NCBI GenBank assembly: GCA_947561585.1
Contig: CANNZV010000266.1
Coordinates: 62,001 to 126,000, forward strand
DNA: 64,000 nt
Direction: 5' to 3'
Origin: Caprella mutica
Lineage: Eukaryota; Arthropoda; Malacostraca; Amphipoda; Caprellidae
The stretch's first letter is position 1. Every line of letters begins with the position of its first letter. The notes below the pieces were generated by a model, which did no database searches, had not been told where the DNA came from, and worked only from the letters and a program-made list of their open reading frames with translations. Below are positions 46,921 to 57,786 of the stretch, in pieces. The translations under genes were made by a program, and so were the position numbers.

Positions 46921-47610
46921 CATCGCGAAAATTGAACACTGACTTCCAACTAATTATTTTCAACCCCTAATTTAACCATTGACGGTTAGGTTAAATATCC
47001 TTTACGACCCTGTGTGACGAATTAGTCACATGAAAAATGAAACTATATTGTGATAAATTGAATGTGTTTAGCCTAGTGACGAATGTGACTATCACGTCAC
47101 ATGTTAAAAAAAAATCTTGAAATTTAAAAATTAATATATACATTAACTATTTATTGCTAATTAGACACATTAGAAATAATTTATAAAACTTTATCTAAAA
47201 TTAATTTAGGGTTAAAATGTTCGGGTTAAAATGTTCGGGTTGGTACATTAAATAGAATTGTGGAGTTTGAAACGTTCCTACGACCCTAAACTGTCCGTCA
47301 CTCTACCTTTAGATTATTTTCCAAAATGACAAATAAGAAGACCCTCATTTATCTCTGACTTCTCCATATATAGTTTAATAACTATTTCATTTTCTGTTGT
47401 CTCATTTCGAGTGAGCGTTACGAGAGAAATGATAAGATGACTCAGCATATTTTTTAACTGCATATGTGGTCTGGCGGGTTGTAACTTGCGAACTAAAGTG
47501 GAAAAGGCATAGTGAATCAAAAACTTGTTTCAAGCTAGCTGTGCTACAATAACTGGACATTTCTTTCGGTTTCTCAAATTTATTCTTATCCGTGCTTCAT
47601 CTTTTTCCCT

Positions 47611-47878
47611 TTCCGAGATGGCTTTTCAGTTTTCGAAATGGCTTTTCAGTTTTCGAAATGACTTTTCAGGTTTCGAGATGACTTTTCAGTTTTCGAGATG
47701 ACTTTTCAGGTTTCGGGATGGCTATTTCAGGTTTCGGGATGGCTATTTCAGGTTTCGGGATGGCTATTTCAGGTTTCGGGATGGCTATTTCAGGTTTCGA
47801 GATGCCCATATCAGGTTTCGAAATGGCTTTTCAGGTTTCGAGATGGCTATTTCAGGTACCTATTTGGCTTTTCAGTTT
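47611..47878 (+). repeat. Minisatellite, 20/21-bp unit
   Basis: About 13 units. The 5' ones are GAAATGGCTTTTCAGTTTTC (20 bp); central ones are GGGATGGCTATTTCAGGTTT plus C (21 bp). The 3' edge is degenerate. Confidence 0.95.
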
Positions 47879-48361
47879 CAAAACTGTTTTCATTCCTCCT
47901 CATGTCGCGTTCGTATCTCTAGTATATTTATTCTACATATGTCTACAATCTGTTGAATTGATAATGTTCTAGACATAGTCAGTGATATGGAAGCCATAGT
48001 TCTTATCAGGCCTCAATATAATAATATAACTATATTATACATTAATTATCAGCTATGGAGACTATCTCTAAATGTGAAGATAGTCTTCAATATATAAAAT
48101 AGGTATTCTCTATCTATAATTTTTACGAACTCGTGTATGTAATGTACATATGTATCGCCTCTGATACTGTATTGTATATGCTGATTTTAATAGCTTACAA
48201 TATTTTTTTTAACATACTGTAATAAATATTCTTCAACATGTATGATTATGCAATATGTTTTTGATCAATTCTACCTGCTGGGTGTAATCTCTGAGTTTTT
48301 CTTCTTAATTGATTTACCTGTGTAATAGTACAGTAGATAATAGTTTCTTACCAGTTGTTAG

Positions 48362-48600
48362 TGACCTCTCTTTCCACTGAACTCTCATCTCTCTTTCCAC
48401 TGAACTCTCTTCTCTCTTTCCACTGACCTCTCTTCTCTCTTTCCACTGACCTCTCTTCTCTCTTTCCACTGACCTCTCTTCTCTCTTTCCATTGACCTCT
48501 CTTCTCTCTTTCCACTGACCTCTCTTCTCTCTTTCCACTGACCTCTCTTCTCTCTTTCCACTGACCTCTCTTCTCTCTTTCCACTGACCTCTCTTTCCCT
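48362..48600 (+). repeat. Minisatellite, 23-bp unit
   Basis: About 10 copies of TCTTTCCACTGACCTCTCTT plus CTC, strongly strand-asymmetric (polypyrimidine on the + strand). Confidence 0.96.
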
Positions 48601-49905
48601 AGTTTCTCACCACTTCCTCTCTCCCTTTCAATGCAGCACACTCTATGTAGGTTAGTGGTTAGTCTGCCTGTCATTCACTCCAGTCTTTCCCAAATCACTT
48701 CCGTCATTCTATGTATTTTACCACTCGTGAAACAATGAGTTGTTAAGCATAGCTATGTCACTCCTAAAATACTCATTGTCAATGGTAATGGTGTATGGCG
48801 TAAAAATAGTCTCACGAAAATTAATCCATACATTTCAATAAAAAAAAATTATGACTAACTTTTCCGAAGGAATGTGAAACATTTTAAAAATAATATAATA
48901 AATATAAGTATTAAAACAGTAAATCTAAATTCCATGTGTCGTTACCAAATGTAGTTTTTGATGAGTAATTCTAAAACATGAAATTGTAGCCAGGGTAGTT
49001 GTGCTGCCTCCTGCACATTTATTTGGTTGTTGTTTCACTATCTTCCTTTAAAGTAGTTCTTGATATTATTTAATATATGATTAATTGCAACAGTAATGAT
49101 AGTTGTAATGTATTAGTTACTATCTAACAGCTAATTCGTTTGGTATCTGCTACCAAACTTCCCACTAAGTCTAGTGGTAGCTGTGCTATTGTTGGTTATT
49201 GCATCGCACCTAGTCTATGTTTACATATGTACACATAGCTATGTGCACCATAGCAATGCTGAGACTATGTGTATCATAAATGCTAACTATGTAGTGTGTA
49301 TCCCATATATGTTATCAAATTGTAAACCACTAGGTTCATTGCATTAGGTACCATTACTCTTCGATATATCTAATTTCTTGTCAAGTTATCTCGGGTACAA
49401 AGTGTGTACATGTACGTGTGTAGATGTGCGTGTGTTCACTTCATGTACGTGTATGTTTGTGTTCATGTACGCCAACACTAGCCAGTTATATGCTGTACAG
49501 ACTGTGTCACTAGCACTAACCTTGTAAGTGGGGGAAGTATCTACTGGCCTTTTAAACGGTAGATACTGACTCTACCGTTCAAAGAGTAGAGTGTACAGTT
49601 CTACTCACTGTATAGTAGATAAGAGTAGTGTTTTGTGTGGGAGAGAAGACTGCTATTTATACACTCTACCATCACTTACACTTTGGAGGATATCACTTAC
49701 CAAAGTGATCATCAGATCTGCATTGCATCTGCATGTTCTGCACAGGTTGTGCATTATGTACAGGTTGTTGTTCATTATGCACATACGTTCATGTGCGCTT
49801 GTGAACCAAGGCCAAAAGTTCAAAACTCTGTGATAGGCAGTCAGCTGTTCTGCTAGTTTTCTTGTACCATCACCTGTAGAAACAGGGACTTCAATGTATA
49901 GGTAG
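48601..49905. other. Gap with TG-rich low-complexity patch
   Basis: 49395-49475 is a degenerate TGTACGTGTGT-rich stretch. A frame at 49591-49856 has no recognisable product. No gene is assigned. Confidence 0.45.
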
Positions 49906-49907
49906 TA

Positions 49908-50114
49908 GGGTAAGTTACGAATTATCGGTCAGTTCCACATCTTCAGTCATTGGGAAAAATTGCTATAATAATTATTTTATTCTACTTCAATTGGTATCCA
50001 TGATACCATACGGATATCAATTTAAAGAAAAATTCAATAATAATAATTATTATTATATCTTTTTTTCTTATATGACCGAAAATGTTAAACCGACCGATAA
50101 TTCGTAACTTACCC
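49908..50114. mobile_element. MITE family A, copy 4 (best preserved)
   Basis: Begins GGGTAAGTTACGAATTATCG plus GTCAGTTCCACATCTTC and ends CGACCGATAATTCGTAACTT plus ACCC. It is flanked by TA on both sides, as expected for a Tc1/mariner-type target duplication. 207 bp, non-coding. Confidence 0.88.
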
Positions 50115-50759
50115 TATATATACACGCTTGCGTTATTATTGGAGAGTTTTGCCATTATAAATTATGTCTTATCAATTTATTTCTGTTTCTCGAATGTACA
50201 TTGGTTGCAATTAATGTGATAAATAGAATATCTATTCGTCGGATTAAACTGCATAAAGTCTTTTCCCATCTCTGCATAAAAACCTTCTCTGTAATTTGTC
50301 AGTGATGGTGAAATTTTCCAGCCTTAGCAGCAGGTTTCCAGTCCGCCATTTTATTTGTTGGGCACTTCTTCTTCTTGCTGGTGAATACTATAGGAGATAT
50401 AGCAAATTACTATTAACCTTTATAGGCTGAGAAGAACGTATTCTTTACCTCATTCTGTATACTGTTGATGCATTCGAATTATTTCCATACGCTGAAAGTA
50501 GACACCCTATGAATGCTCTTTTTCACCGTAAGAGTTAATCGCTGGAGTGGAATACTATTTGTATCCTGCTTAAACCAATTCATTTTGTATTTATTACTCT
50601 ATCAATTAATAAACTATAATTGAAAGATGTTCTTTAACATTTTCAACATTAAAAAAATTGTCATCAAAATCTCATTTGTGTGCAATAACCCTTAGGATTC
50701 TTAATGTTAGAAAGTTAATGTGTATTCTTATATATTAGTTGTGATTAAAGAAACTATCT

Positions 50760-51143
50760 AGAAGAACGTGTTATCTGGAGGAACGTGTTATCTGGAGGAA
50801 CGTGTTATCTGGAGGAACGTGTTATCTGGAGGAACGTGTTATCTGGAGGAACGTGTTATCTGGAGGAACGTGTTATCTGGAGGAACGTGTTATCTGGAGG
50901 AACGTGTTATCTGGAGGAACGTGTTATCTGGAGGAACGTGTTATCTGGAGGAACGTGTTATCTGGAGGAACGTGTTATCTGGAGGAACGTGTTATCTGGA
51001 GGAACGTGTTATCTGGAGGAACGTGTTATCTGGAGGAACGTGTTATCTGGAGGAACGTGTTATCTGGAGGAACGTGTTATCTGGAGGAACGTGTTATCTG
51101 GAGGAACGTGTTATCTGGAAGAACGTGTTATCTGGAGGAATGT
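50760..51143 (+). repeat. Minisatellite, 17-bp unit
   Basis: 22-23 copies of GGAACGTGTTATCTGGA, essentially perfect except at both edges (GAAGAACG). All three + frames are open, giving overlapping 125-129-codon artefacts. Confidence 0.98.
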
Positions 51144-51179
51144 GTTCTTTATTGTAATTTAATAAGATGTATTAAAATC

Positions 51180-52680
51180 TGAGCTTTTATCCTCAATTTT
51201 CTGTCTCAATCGCTAATTTGGTGCCTGACTCCTCTCAGGCTGTCACTCGGTTGTAGAAAGCGACTCGTGTGAAGTGATCCCGTGTGTTGTACCTTAGTTA
51301 GTCTTCGTGTTGCGGATACAACACACCACACAGTCAATGTTGAGGCTTTCCTCAGTCAACACAATGCTGACTTGGTAAACACTGATGGCACAGAACATCT
51401 CTTTTGTCTTTTAAAAGAAGCTTATAGCAGATAGAATAGTATGAAGAGTATTATAAATATTTCTATATTCTAATATCCATATTTTAGTTATTTTTCTTCC
51501 TAGAAAATAACGAACAACATGCACAATCGTGATATCGGATATCGATACATATTTTAGCAATGAGATCGTTAAATTTCTGCTATAAACAGGTCTTAAACTC
51601 TTACAACTATCCGTTAAACCGAAATAATTTTTCTCCCGTTCACTAATTTCCAATAGCCAGTGATAACGAAGAAACACTTATCGATTAGTGTTTCCTGTAG
51701 GTTGTTTTACCCTAGAGTCCTGAGAGCAGTTCTCTCACTAGTACATTGGCAAGCATCTTTTTCTCTCATTGAGTCATTGGCTAGCTGTCAAGTCATGTTC
51801 TACTCACTTCAGATCCTTTGTGTTAAATGCCACTGTTGTACACTTTGAATGTAAACACTATTTAAATGGAGATGCTATTTAAATAGCACTCTGTGTCAGT
51901 AGCTATGCAATTGTAGCCCTTTTTGAACACTATTCACTAGTCTTTAAATGGCACTCTCTGTTATTAGTTATTTTATTGTCGCTCTTTTCTAAAAGATGTT
52001 TACATTTTGTGCGCACAGTCTAAACATTTGAATAAGAACTGAAAGTCAAACTGTAGCTATCAAGATTTAAAAATAAATTGAAGATATATTATTTATCAAT
52101 TATATGAAATATAAATTTATGATTCAATTGAAGAAAAATAACGAAAATGTTAATTCTTCATATAATTTTAATATTTTTAACTTTCCATATTAATACTGAT
52201 TTATCGATATTCGATATAAAATCTGTTCATTTTTTCAAGTGTTTATTTTGTTATCTACGTACATATATTTCAATATGCATATCATATTGGTAATCAATAT
52301 TATGATAAAAGGGCTTTTGTCTATCCGTTACATCGATATCAAATTATGCTGATAAAAGTTCAATATTTAAATTTTATTTTATTCACTTGAAAATATTGGT
52401 GTAAAAACGATACCAGTGATAATTAATTACATCTTTTTATCAGTGTCCATTAAATTGATGTTAAAAATGCTATCATTTTGACTGCACGCGTACACTAGTG
52501 ATAATTAATTTTCCCACTGTATTATAGTTCTTTGTATGGATTTTTTACCATTAAATATTTAAAAAAATCTAAATATTACTAGCTTTGAATAAGCTACAAC
52601 CATCTGTGTACTATAATGCACTGTATTGTTAGCCAAATGTCCTTGGATTCACACCCTAAAGTTTACCATTTCCCTGACCT
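51180..52680. other. Gap without recognised gene
   Basis: 51230-51400 has an inverted motif around ACACACGGGATCACTTCACA (read on the minus strand) / GTGTTGTACC ... GGATACAACACACC. The rest is AT-rich. Confidence 0.45.
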
Positions 52681-52700
52681 TTGACCCCAATGCCTAAAGA

Positions 52701-54507
52701 AGATACCGAGAAGAGTTACCTGGATACTGTGAAGAGTTACTTGGATACTGTGAAGAGTTACTTGGATACCGAGAAGAGTTACCTGGATACCGAGAAGAGT
52801 TACCTGGATACCGAGAAGAGTTACCTGGATACCGAGAAGAGTTACCTGGATACCGAGAAGAGTTACTTGGCTACCGTGAAGAGTTACTTGGCTACCGTGA
52901 AGAGTTAGTTGGGTACTGTGAAGAGTTATTTGGGTACTGTGAAGAGTTACTTGGGTACTGTGAAGAGTTACTTGGATACTGTGAAGAGTTACTTGGATAC
53001 TGTGAAGAGTTACTTGGATACTGTGAAGAGTTACTTGGATACTGTGAAGAGTTACTTGGATACTGTGAAGAGTTACTTGGATATTGTGAAGAGTTACTTG
53101 GATACCGTGAAGAGTTGCTTGGATACCGTGAAGAGTTGCTTGGATACCGTGAAGAGTTGCTTGGATACCGTGAAGAGTTGCTTGGATACCGTGAAGAGTT
53201 GCTTGGATACCGTGAAGAGTTGCTTGGATACCGTGAAGAGTTGCTTGGATACCGTGAAGAGTTACTTGGATACCGTGAAGAGTTACTTGGATACCGTGAA
53301 GAGTTACTTGGATACCGTGAAGAGTTACTTGGATACCGTGAAGAGTTACTTGGATACCGTGAAGAGTTACTCGGATACCGTGAAGAGTTACTTGGATACC
53401 GTGAAGAGTTACTTGGATACCGTGAAGAGTTACTTGGATACCGTGAAGAGTTACTTGGATACCGTGAAGAGTTACTTGGATACCGTGAAGAGTTACTTGG
53501 ATACCGTGAAGAGTTACTTGGATACCGTGAAGAGTTACTTGGATACCGTGAAGAGTTACTTGGATACCGTGAAGAGTTACTTGGATACCGTGAAGAGTTA
53601 CTTGGATACCGTGAAGAGTTACTTGGATACCGTGAAGAGTTACTTGGATACCGTGAAGAGTTACTTGGATACCGTGAAGAGTTACTTGGATACCGTGAAG
53701 AGTTACTTGGATACCGTGAAGAGTTACTTGGATACCGTGAAGAGTTACTTGGATACTGTGAAGAGTTACTTGGATACTGTGAAGAGTTACTTGGATACTG
53801 TGAAGAGTTACTTGGATACCGTGAAGAGTTACTTGGATACCGTGAAGAGTTACTTGGATACCGTGAAGAGTTACTTGGATACCGTGAAGAGTTACTTGGA
53901 TACCGTGAAGAGTTACTTGGATACCGTGAAGAGTTACTTGGATACCGTGAAGAGTTAGTTGGATACCGTGAAGAGTTAGTTGGATACCGTGAAGAGTTAG
54001 TTGGATACCGTGAAGAGTTAGTTGGATACCGTGAAGAGTTAGTTGGATACCGTGAAGAGTTAGTTGGATACCGTGAAGAGTTAGTTGGATACCGTGAAGA
54101 GTTAGTTGGATACCGTGAAGAGTTAGTTGGATACCGTGAAGAGTTAGTTGGATACCGTGAAGAGTTAGTTGGATACCGTGAAGAGTTAGTTGGATACCGT
54201 GAAGAGTTAGTTGGATACCGTGCAGAGTTAGTTGGATACCGTGCAGAGTTAGTTGGATACCGTGCAGAGTTAGTTGGATACCGTGCAGAGTTAGTTGGAT
54301 ACCGTGCAGAGTTAGTTGGATACCGTGCAGAGTTAGTTGGATACCGTGCAGAGTTAGTTGGATACCGTGCAGAGTTAGTTGGATACCGTGCAGAGTTAGT
54401 TGGATACCGTGCAGAGTTAGTTGGATACCGTGCAGAGTTAGTTGGATACCGTGCAGAGTTAGTTGGATACCGTGCAGAGTTAGTTGGATACCGTGCAGAG
54501 TTAGTTG
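52701..54507 (+). repeat. Minisatellite, 21-bp unit, about 86 copies
   Basis: The unit is GATACCGTGAAGAGTTACTT plus G. Variants occur as ordered blocks: ACCGAG with TTACC, ACTGTG with TTACT, ACCGTG with TTGCT, TTACT, TTAGT, and finally CCGTGCAGAGTTAG. Long open frames (349 and 472 codons) are artefacts of the period. Confidence 0.98.
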
Positions 54508-55190
54508 GATGCTGTGAAGCTGTGAAGAGTTAGTTGGATGCTGTGAAGCTGTGAAGAGTTAGTTGGATGCTGTGAAGCTGTGAAGAGTTAGTTGGATGCT
54601 GTGAAGCTGTGAAGAGTTAGTTGGATGCTGTGAAGCTGTGAAGAGTTAGTTGGATGCTGTGAAGCTGTGAAGAGTTAGTTGGATGCTGTGAAGCTGTGAA
54701 GAGTTAGTTGGATGCTGTGAAGCTGTGAAGAGTTAGTTGGATGCTGTGATGCTGTGAAGAGTTAGTTGGATGCTGTGATGCTGTGAAGAGTTAGTTGGAT
54801 GCTGTGATGCTGTGAAGAGTTAGTTGGATGCTGTGATGCTGTGAAGAGTTAGTTGGATGCTGTGATGCTGTGAAGAGTTAGTTGGATGCTGTGATGCTGT
54901 GAAGAGTTAGTTGGATGCTGTGATGCTGTGAAGAGTTAGTTGGATGCTGTGATGCTGTGAAGAGTTAGTTGGATGCTGTGATGCTGTGAAGAGTTAGTTG
55001 GATGCTGTGATGCTGTGAAGAGTTAGTTGGATGCTGTGATGCTGTGAAGAGTTAGTTGGATGCTGTGATGCTGTGAAGAGTTAGTTGGATGCTGTGAAGA
55101 GTTAGTTGGATGCTGTGATGCTGTGAAGAGTTAGTTGGATGCTGTGATGCTGTGAAGAGTTAGTTGGATGCTGTGATGCTGTGAAGAGTT
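54508..55190 (+). repeat. Minisatellite, 29-bp unit derived from the 21-bp array
   Basis: About 23 units of GATGCTGTGAAGCTGTGAAG plus AGTTAGTTG, later GATGCTGTGATGCTGTGAAG. This is the 21-bp unit with an 8-base internal duplication (CTGTGAAG). One 21-bp unit reappears at about 55086-55106. Confidence 0.96.
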
Positions 55191-55204
55191 GCTTAAAATT
55201 AGTT

Positions 55205-55472
55205 AGTTAGGCTCGTAGGCTTCATTTACTATCAGCTCTTCATTTCCCTCTTCCATACGTGAGTGCAGCCATGTGCTTGAGTCCATTCTAGTCGCATTCT
55301 TTGTTAAGTTACTGAGTAACTTTTCTCCATCCGTTTTTTATTCAGACTGTTGTAGGTGGCTTTGTTCATTCAGCCACTTTTCTTTCTGACTGCTTCTTCC
55401 AGTCCCTTGTATTTAATTTCTTTTTGACGTCAGCGATATGGCCTTTAGTTCCGAAACAGACGTTAAACCTTC
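55205..55472 (+). repeat. Dispersed repeat R1, 5'-truncated copy
   Basis: Begins at AGTTAGGCTCGTAGGCTTCA, 15 bases after the 29-bp array. It continues in R1 order to GGCCTTTAGTTCCGAAACAG plus ACGTTAAACC. Confidence 0.78.
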
Positions 55473-56251
55473 TATTTAATGAATAATGACAAGGATTCGC
55501 TTTAATTTCTATGTACTTTACCTTTGTGTAATTTTCTGAATAATACGACACTAGTTCTTCACTACCTTTTTACTTAACAATTGCTCTAATCTTTGGTGCA
55601 TTTCTCTACAATAGTAAATGTCTCGCGTCACTCCCGCAATTGAAAAGAAAATGGAAGCGAAATTTGCTTTCTAATCTTTTTTGCTGATGAATCACGTTCT
55701 TGTTACAATCGCGACAATCTTTTATCTAGCATTTTCATGTTAAGTAACAGAGAATTAATTTCGAAATGTTTCGTGGAGTAATGATAATTAAATGTGAACA
55801 TTTCTTAAGGCTATGAACTCTGCAGTAAGAATCTATTGCATTGTTTTTAATGTTGTGAATTTAAATATTTTTTCTCATATCCAAAAATAATTCCATGAAA
55901 GTGTACTAATATTATATTTAGTTTGATCTTTTGTTCTATTTCAAAACTTTTTCCTTATTATTTGAATTGATTTACTTCAAAAGTTATTAATCGTGTTTAC
56001 ACTTTGATGTATTCCATTATGATATAGAATTATATTGCCCGAACTGTTGCAATTTGGAATATTATTATTTAATTAACTTATTTAGTTAGGTACAGATTAT
56101 TGATATCGTATTTTTTTTTATGTACACCAAAACAGAAAATGAAATATAAGGAGGAATAACAGAAAATAAATTTAATTTAAATAATTATACTGCAATGGAA
56201 GTTGATGGATGGTTTAAAATGTTTGATTCGTGCTTCTTAATTATAACTCTA

Positions 56252-56512
56252 AAGGGCCGTTCACACGTAGGGTTTTGTCTTTCCACCAGACTTTTTGTTA
56301 AGCTCCTCCTACTTTTTCCACGAGAATATAAGAACTAACAATATAATAATTATTTATTTTAGTTGGTATCCACGATACCTGCAGGTATTATGGATACCAA
56401 TTAAAATAAATAATAATTCTATCGTTTTTTCTTATATTCTAGTGGAAAAAGTAGGAGGAGCTTAGCAAAAAGTCTGATTGAAAGACTTAAAACTTACGTG
56501 TGTACGGCCCTT
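56252..56512. mobile_element. MITE family I, long copy with family A core
   Basis: Ends AAGGGCCGTTCACACGTAGG and ...ACGTGTGTACGGCCCTT, flanked by TA. Both arms share CACCAGACTTTTTGTTAAGC-type sequence. The centre (56330-56430) is the family A core: GGTATCCACGATACCTGCAG plus GTATTATGGATACC between AT-rich arms. Confidence 0.82.
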
Positions 56513-56877
56513 TAGATGTAATGGGATAGTGTGAATCAAGCTAGCTTCTAATTGCTAGTTAAATTGTACGAGTCAAGTACGGTTATATTGATAGTTAAAA
56601 TCGTATACCGCTACTATTTATAATAGATATATAGAAGTAGATTTAACTCTAGACTCTAGAATATGAATTTGGTGAGCAATAGTAGGTTGCATATATAATT
56701 AATTGTTCTCTATGAAATTTCAAAAATAATTTATAGAAAGTATCAAACATACAATTGGTCATTATACAATGACAGTTGATGCATCTGTGGTGAGCAGTGA
56801 TCACCCTGAATAGTGAAATGACCTGAGATATTAATGATAACTGCTCATCTTTTATAACAATAAAAATTGTTCTATAG

Positions 56878-57350
56878 CAACGGTTCCCTATAGGTGGTCC
56901 TGTGGACCCCTTATGGGTCCACGGGACCCCTGGCAATGGATCCCGCGCTATAAGCATCGACACTAAGTCTGCAATTGGATATTTTAAACAGTTTTGTGTT
57001 TAATTACTTAAATGAATCATATATGTGTTTTTTAATATTTTTGTGGTTATAAATTTAAAAGCATTCCCAAATTTAGTTTCATGGTTTTCGAGTAGTTTTA
57101 ATTTATTTATTTAGTTTATTTTATTTATCATTTATTAGTAGTAATTACTAAATACCAAGTGTTATAAATAAATATATTTTTAATACATTTGTACTTTTAA
57201 TATTCCACCTACAAACTTTTTAAATTGAATAATTAGTTTGATAAAATATCCCAAGTATACGCGTTAAATTATCATTTTATCTCAGGGGTCCACAGCTAAA
57301 ATCGTTTTCTATGCAGGGGTCCCTGAAGAAAACGCTATAGGGAACCGCTG
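56878..57350. mobile_element. hAT-type MITE with 8-bp target duplication
   Basis: Ends CAACGGTTCCCTATAG and CTATAGGGAACCGCTG, with GGTCC(T/A)...GGACCCCT subterminal repeats. It is flanked by an exact TTCTATAG duplication (56870-56877 and 57351-57358). 473 bp, no transposase. The CARNGGTTCCC end is typical of hAT elements. Confidence 0.9.
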
Positions 57351-57594
57351 TTCTATAGGTTTCTAACTTTCTTCATCCAATTTAGTTGATAAAAACCTTT
57401 CAAGTTGAAAGTTCGATTAATATTTTTAATTTCAAAGTTATATCCACGTTTTAATAAATGGGAATCAATTTATCAGTGTATTGCTGTGTTAAAGAATCAT
57501 CACATTTATAACTATTAATATGATTAATATTAATCATTAATACTAATAATTTACATTAACAACCCCGTTTGTTTTCAGTTGAAGGGTTGGTAAA

Positions 57595-57786
57595 ATGCGG
57601 TCCAGTGGCGGGACAGAGAGTCCCCCGTCAACCAGTGACCCATGGGAGGTACTGAGTGGTTTGGCACTCCTCATAGTGGAGGGGCGCATCCCTGGGGGCG
57701 ACAAGGGCTTCCATGCTGGTCCCCACTGCTCCTCAGTACTCAGCATCAGGAGTAGCCACCTCTGCAACCCATCTGGCAATGACACG
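57595..57786 (+). CDS. atos: atos coding exon 1
   Basis: Residues 1-64. The exon probably begins at 57579 after a TTTTCAG acceptor, leaving 16 bases of 5' untranslated sequence with an in-frame stop. Donor GTGTGT at 57787, phase 0. LALLIVEGRIPGG is the family-like segment. GC content is clearly higher than its surroundings. Confidence 0.85.

Noticed and set aside
50760..51182. CRISPR-like regularly spaced repeats
   Set aside because: The 17-bp units are contiguous with no unique spacers, and this is eukaryotic DNA. The same applies to the 21-, 26-, 28-, 29- and 30-bp arrays.
52681..54533. Open frames of 349 and 472 codons (LDTVKSY and LLGYREE units)
   Set aside because: Artefact of the 21-bp minisatellite. 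Two overlapping frames are equally open and the ends coincide with repeat edges.
57555..57594. Upstream extension of the atos reading frame
   Set aside because: An in-frame TGA at 57580-57582 lies between the splice acceptor and the ATG, so translation cannot enter from upstream in this frame.
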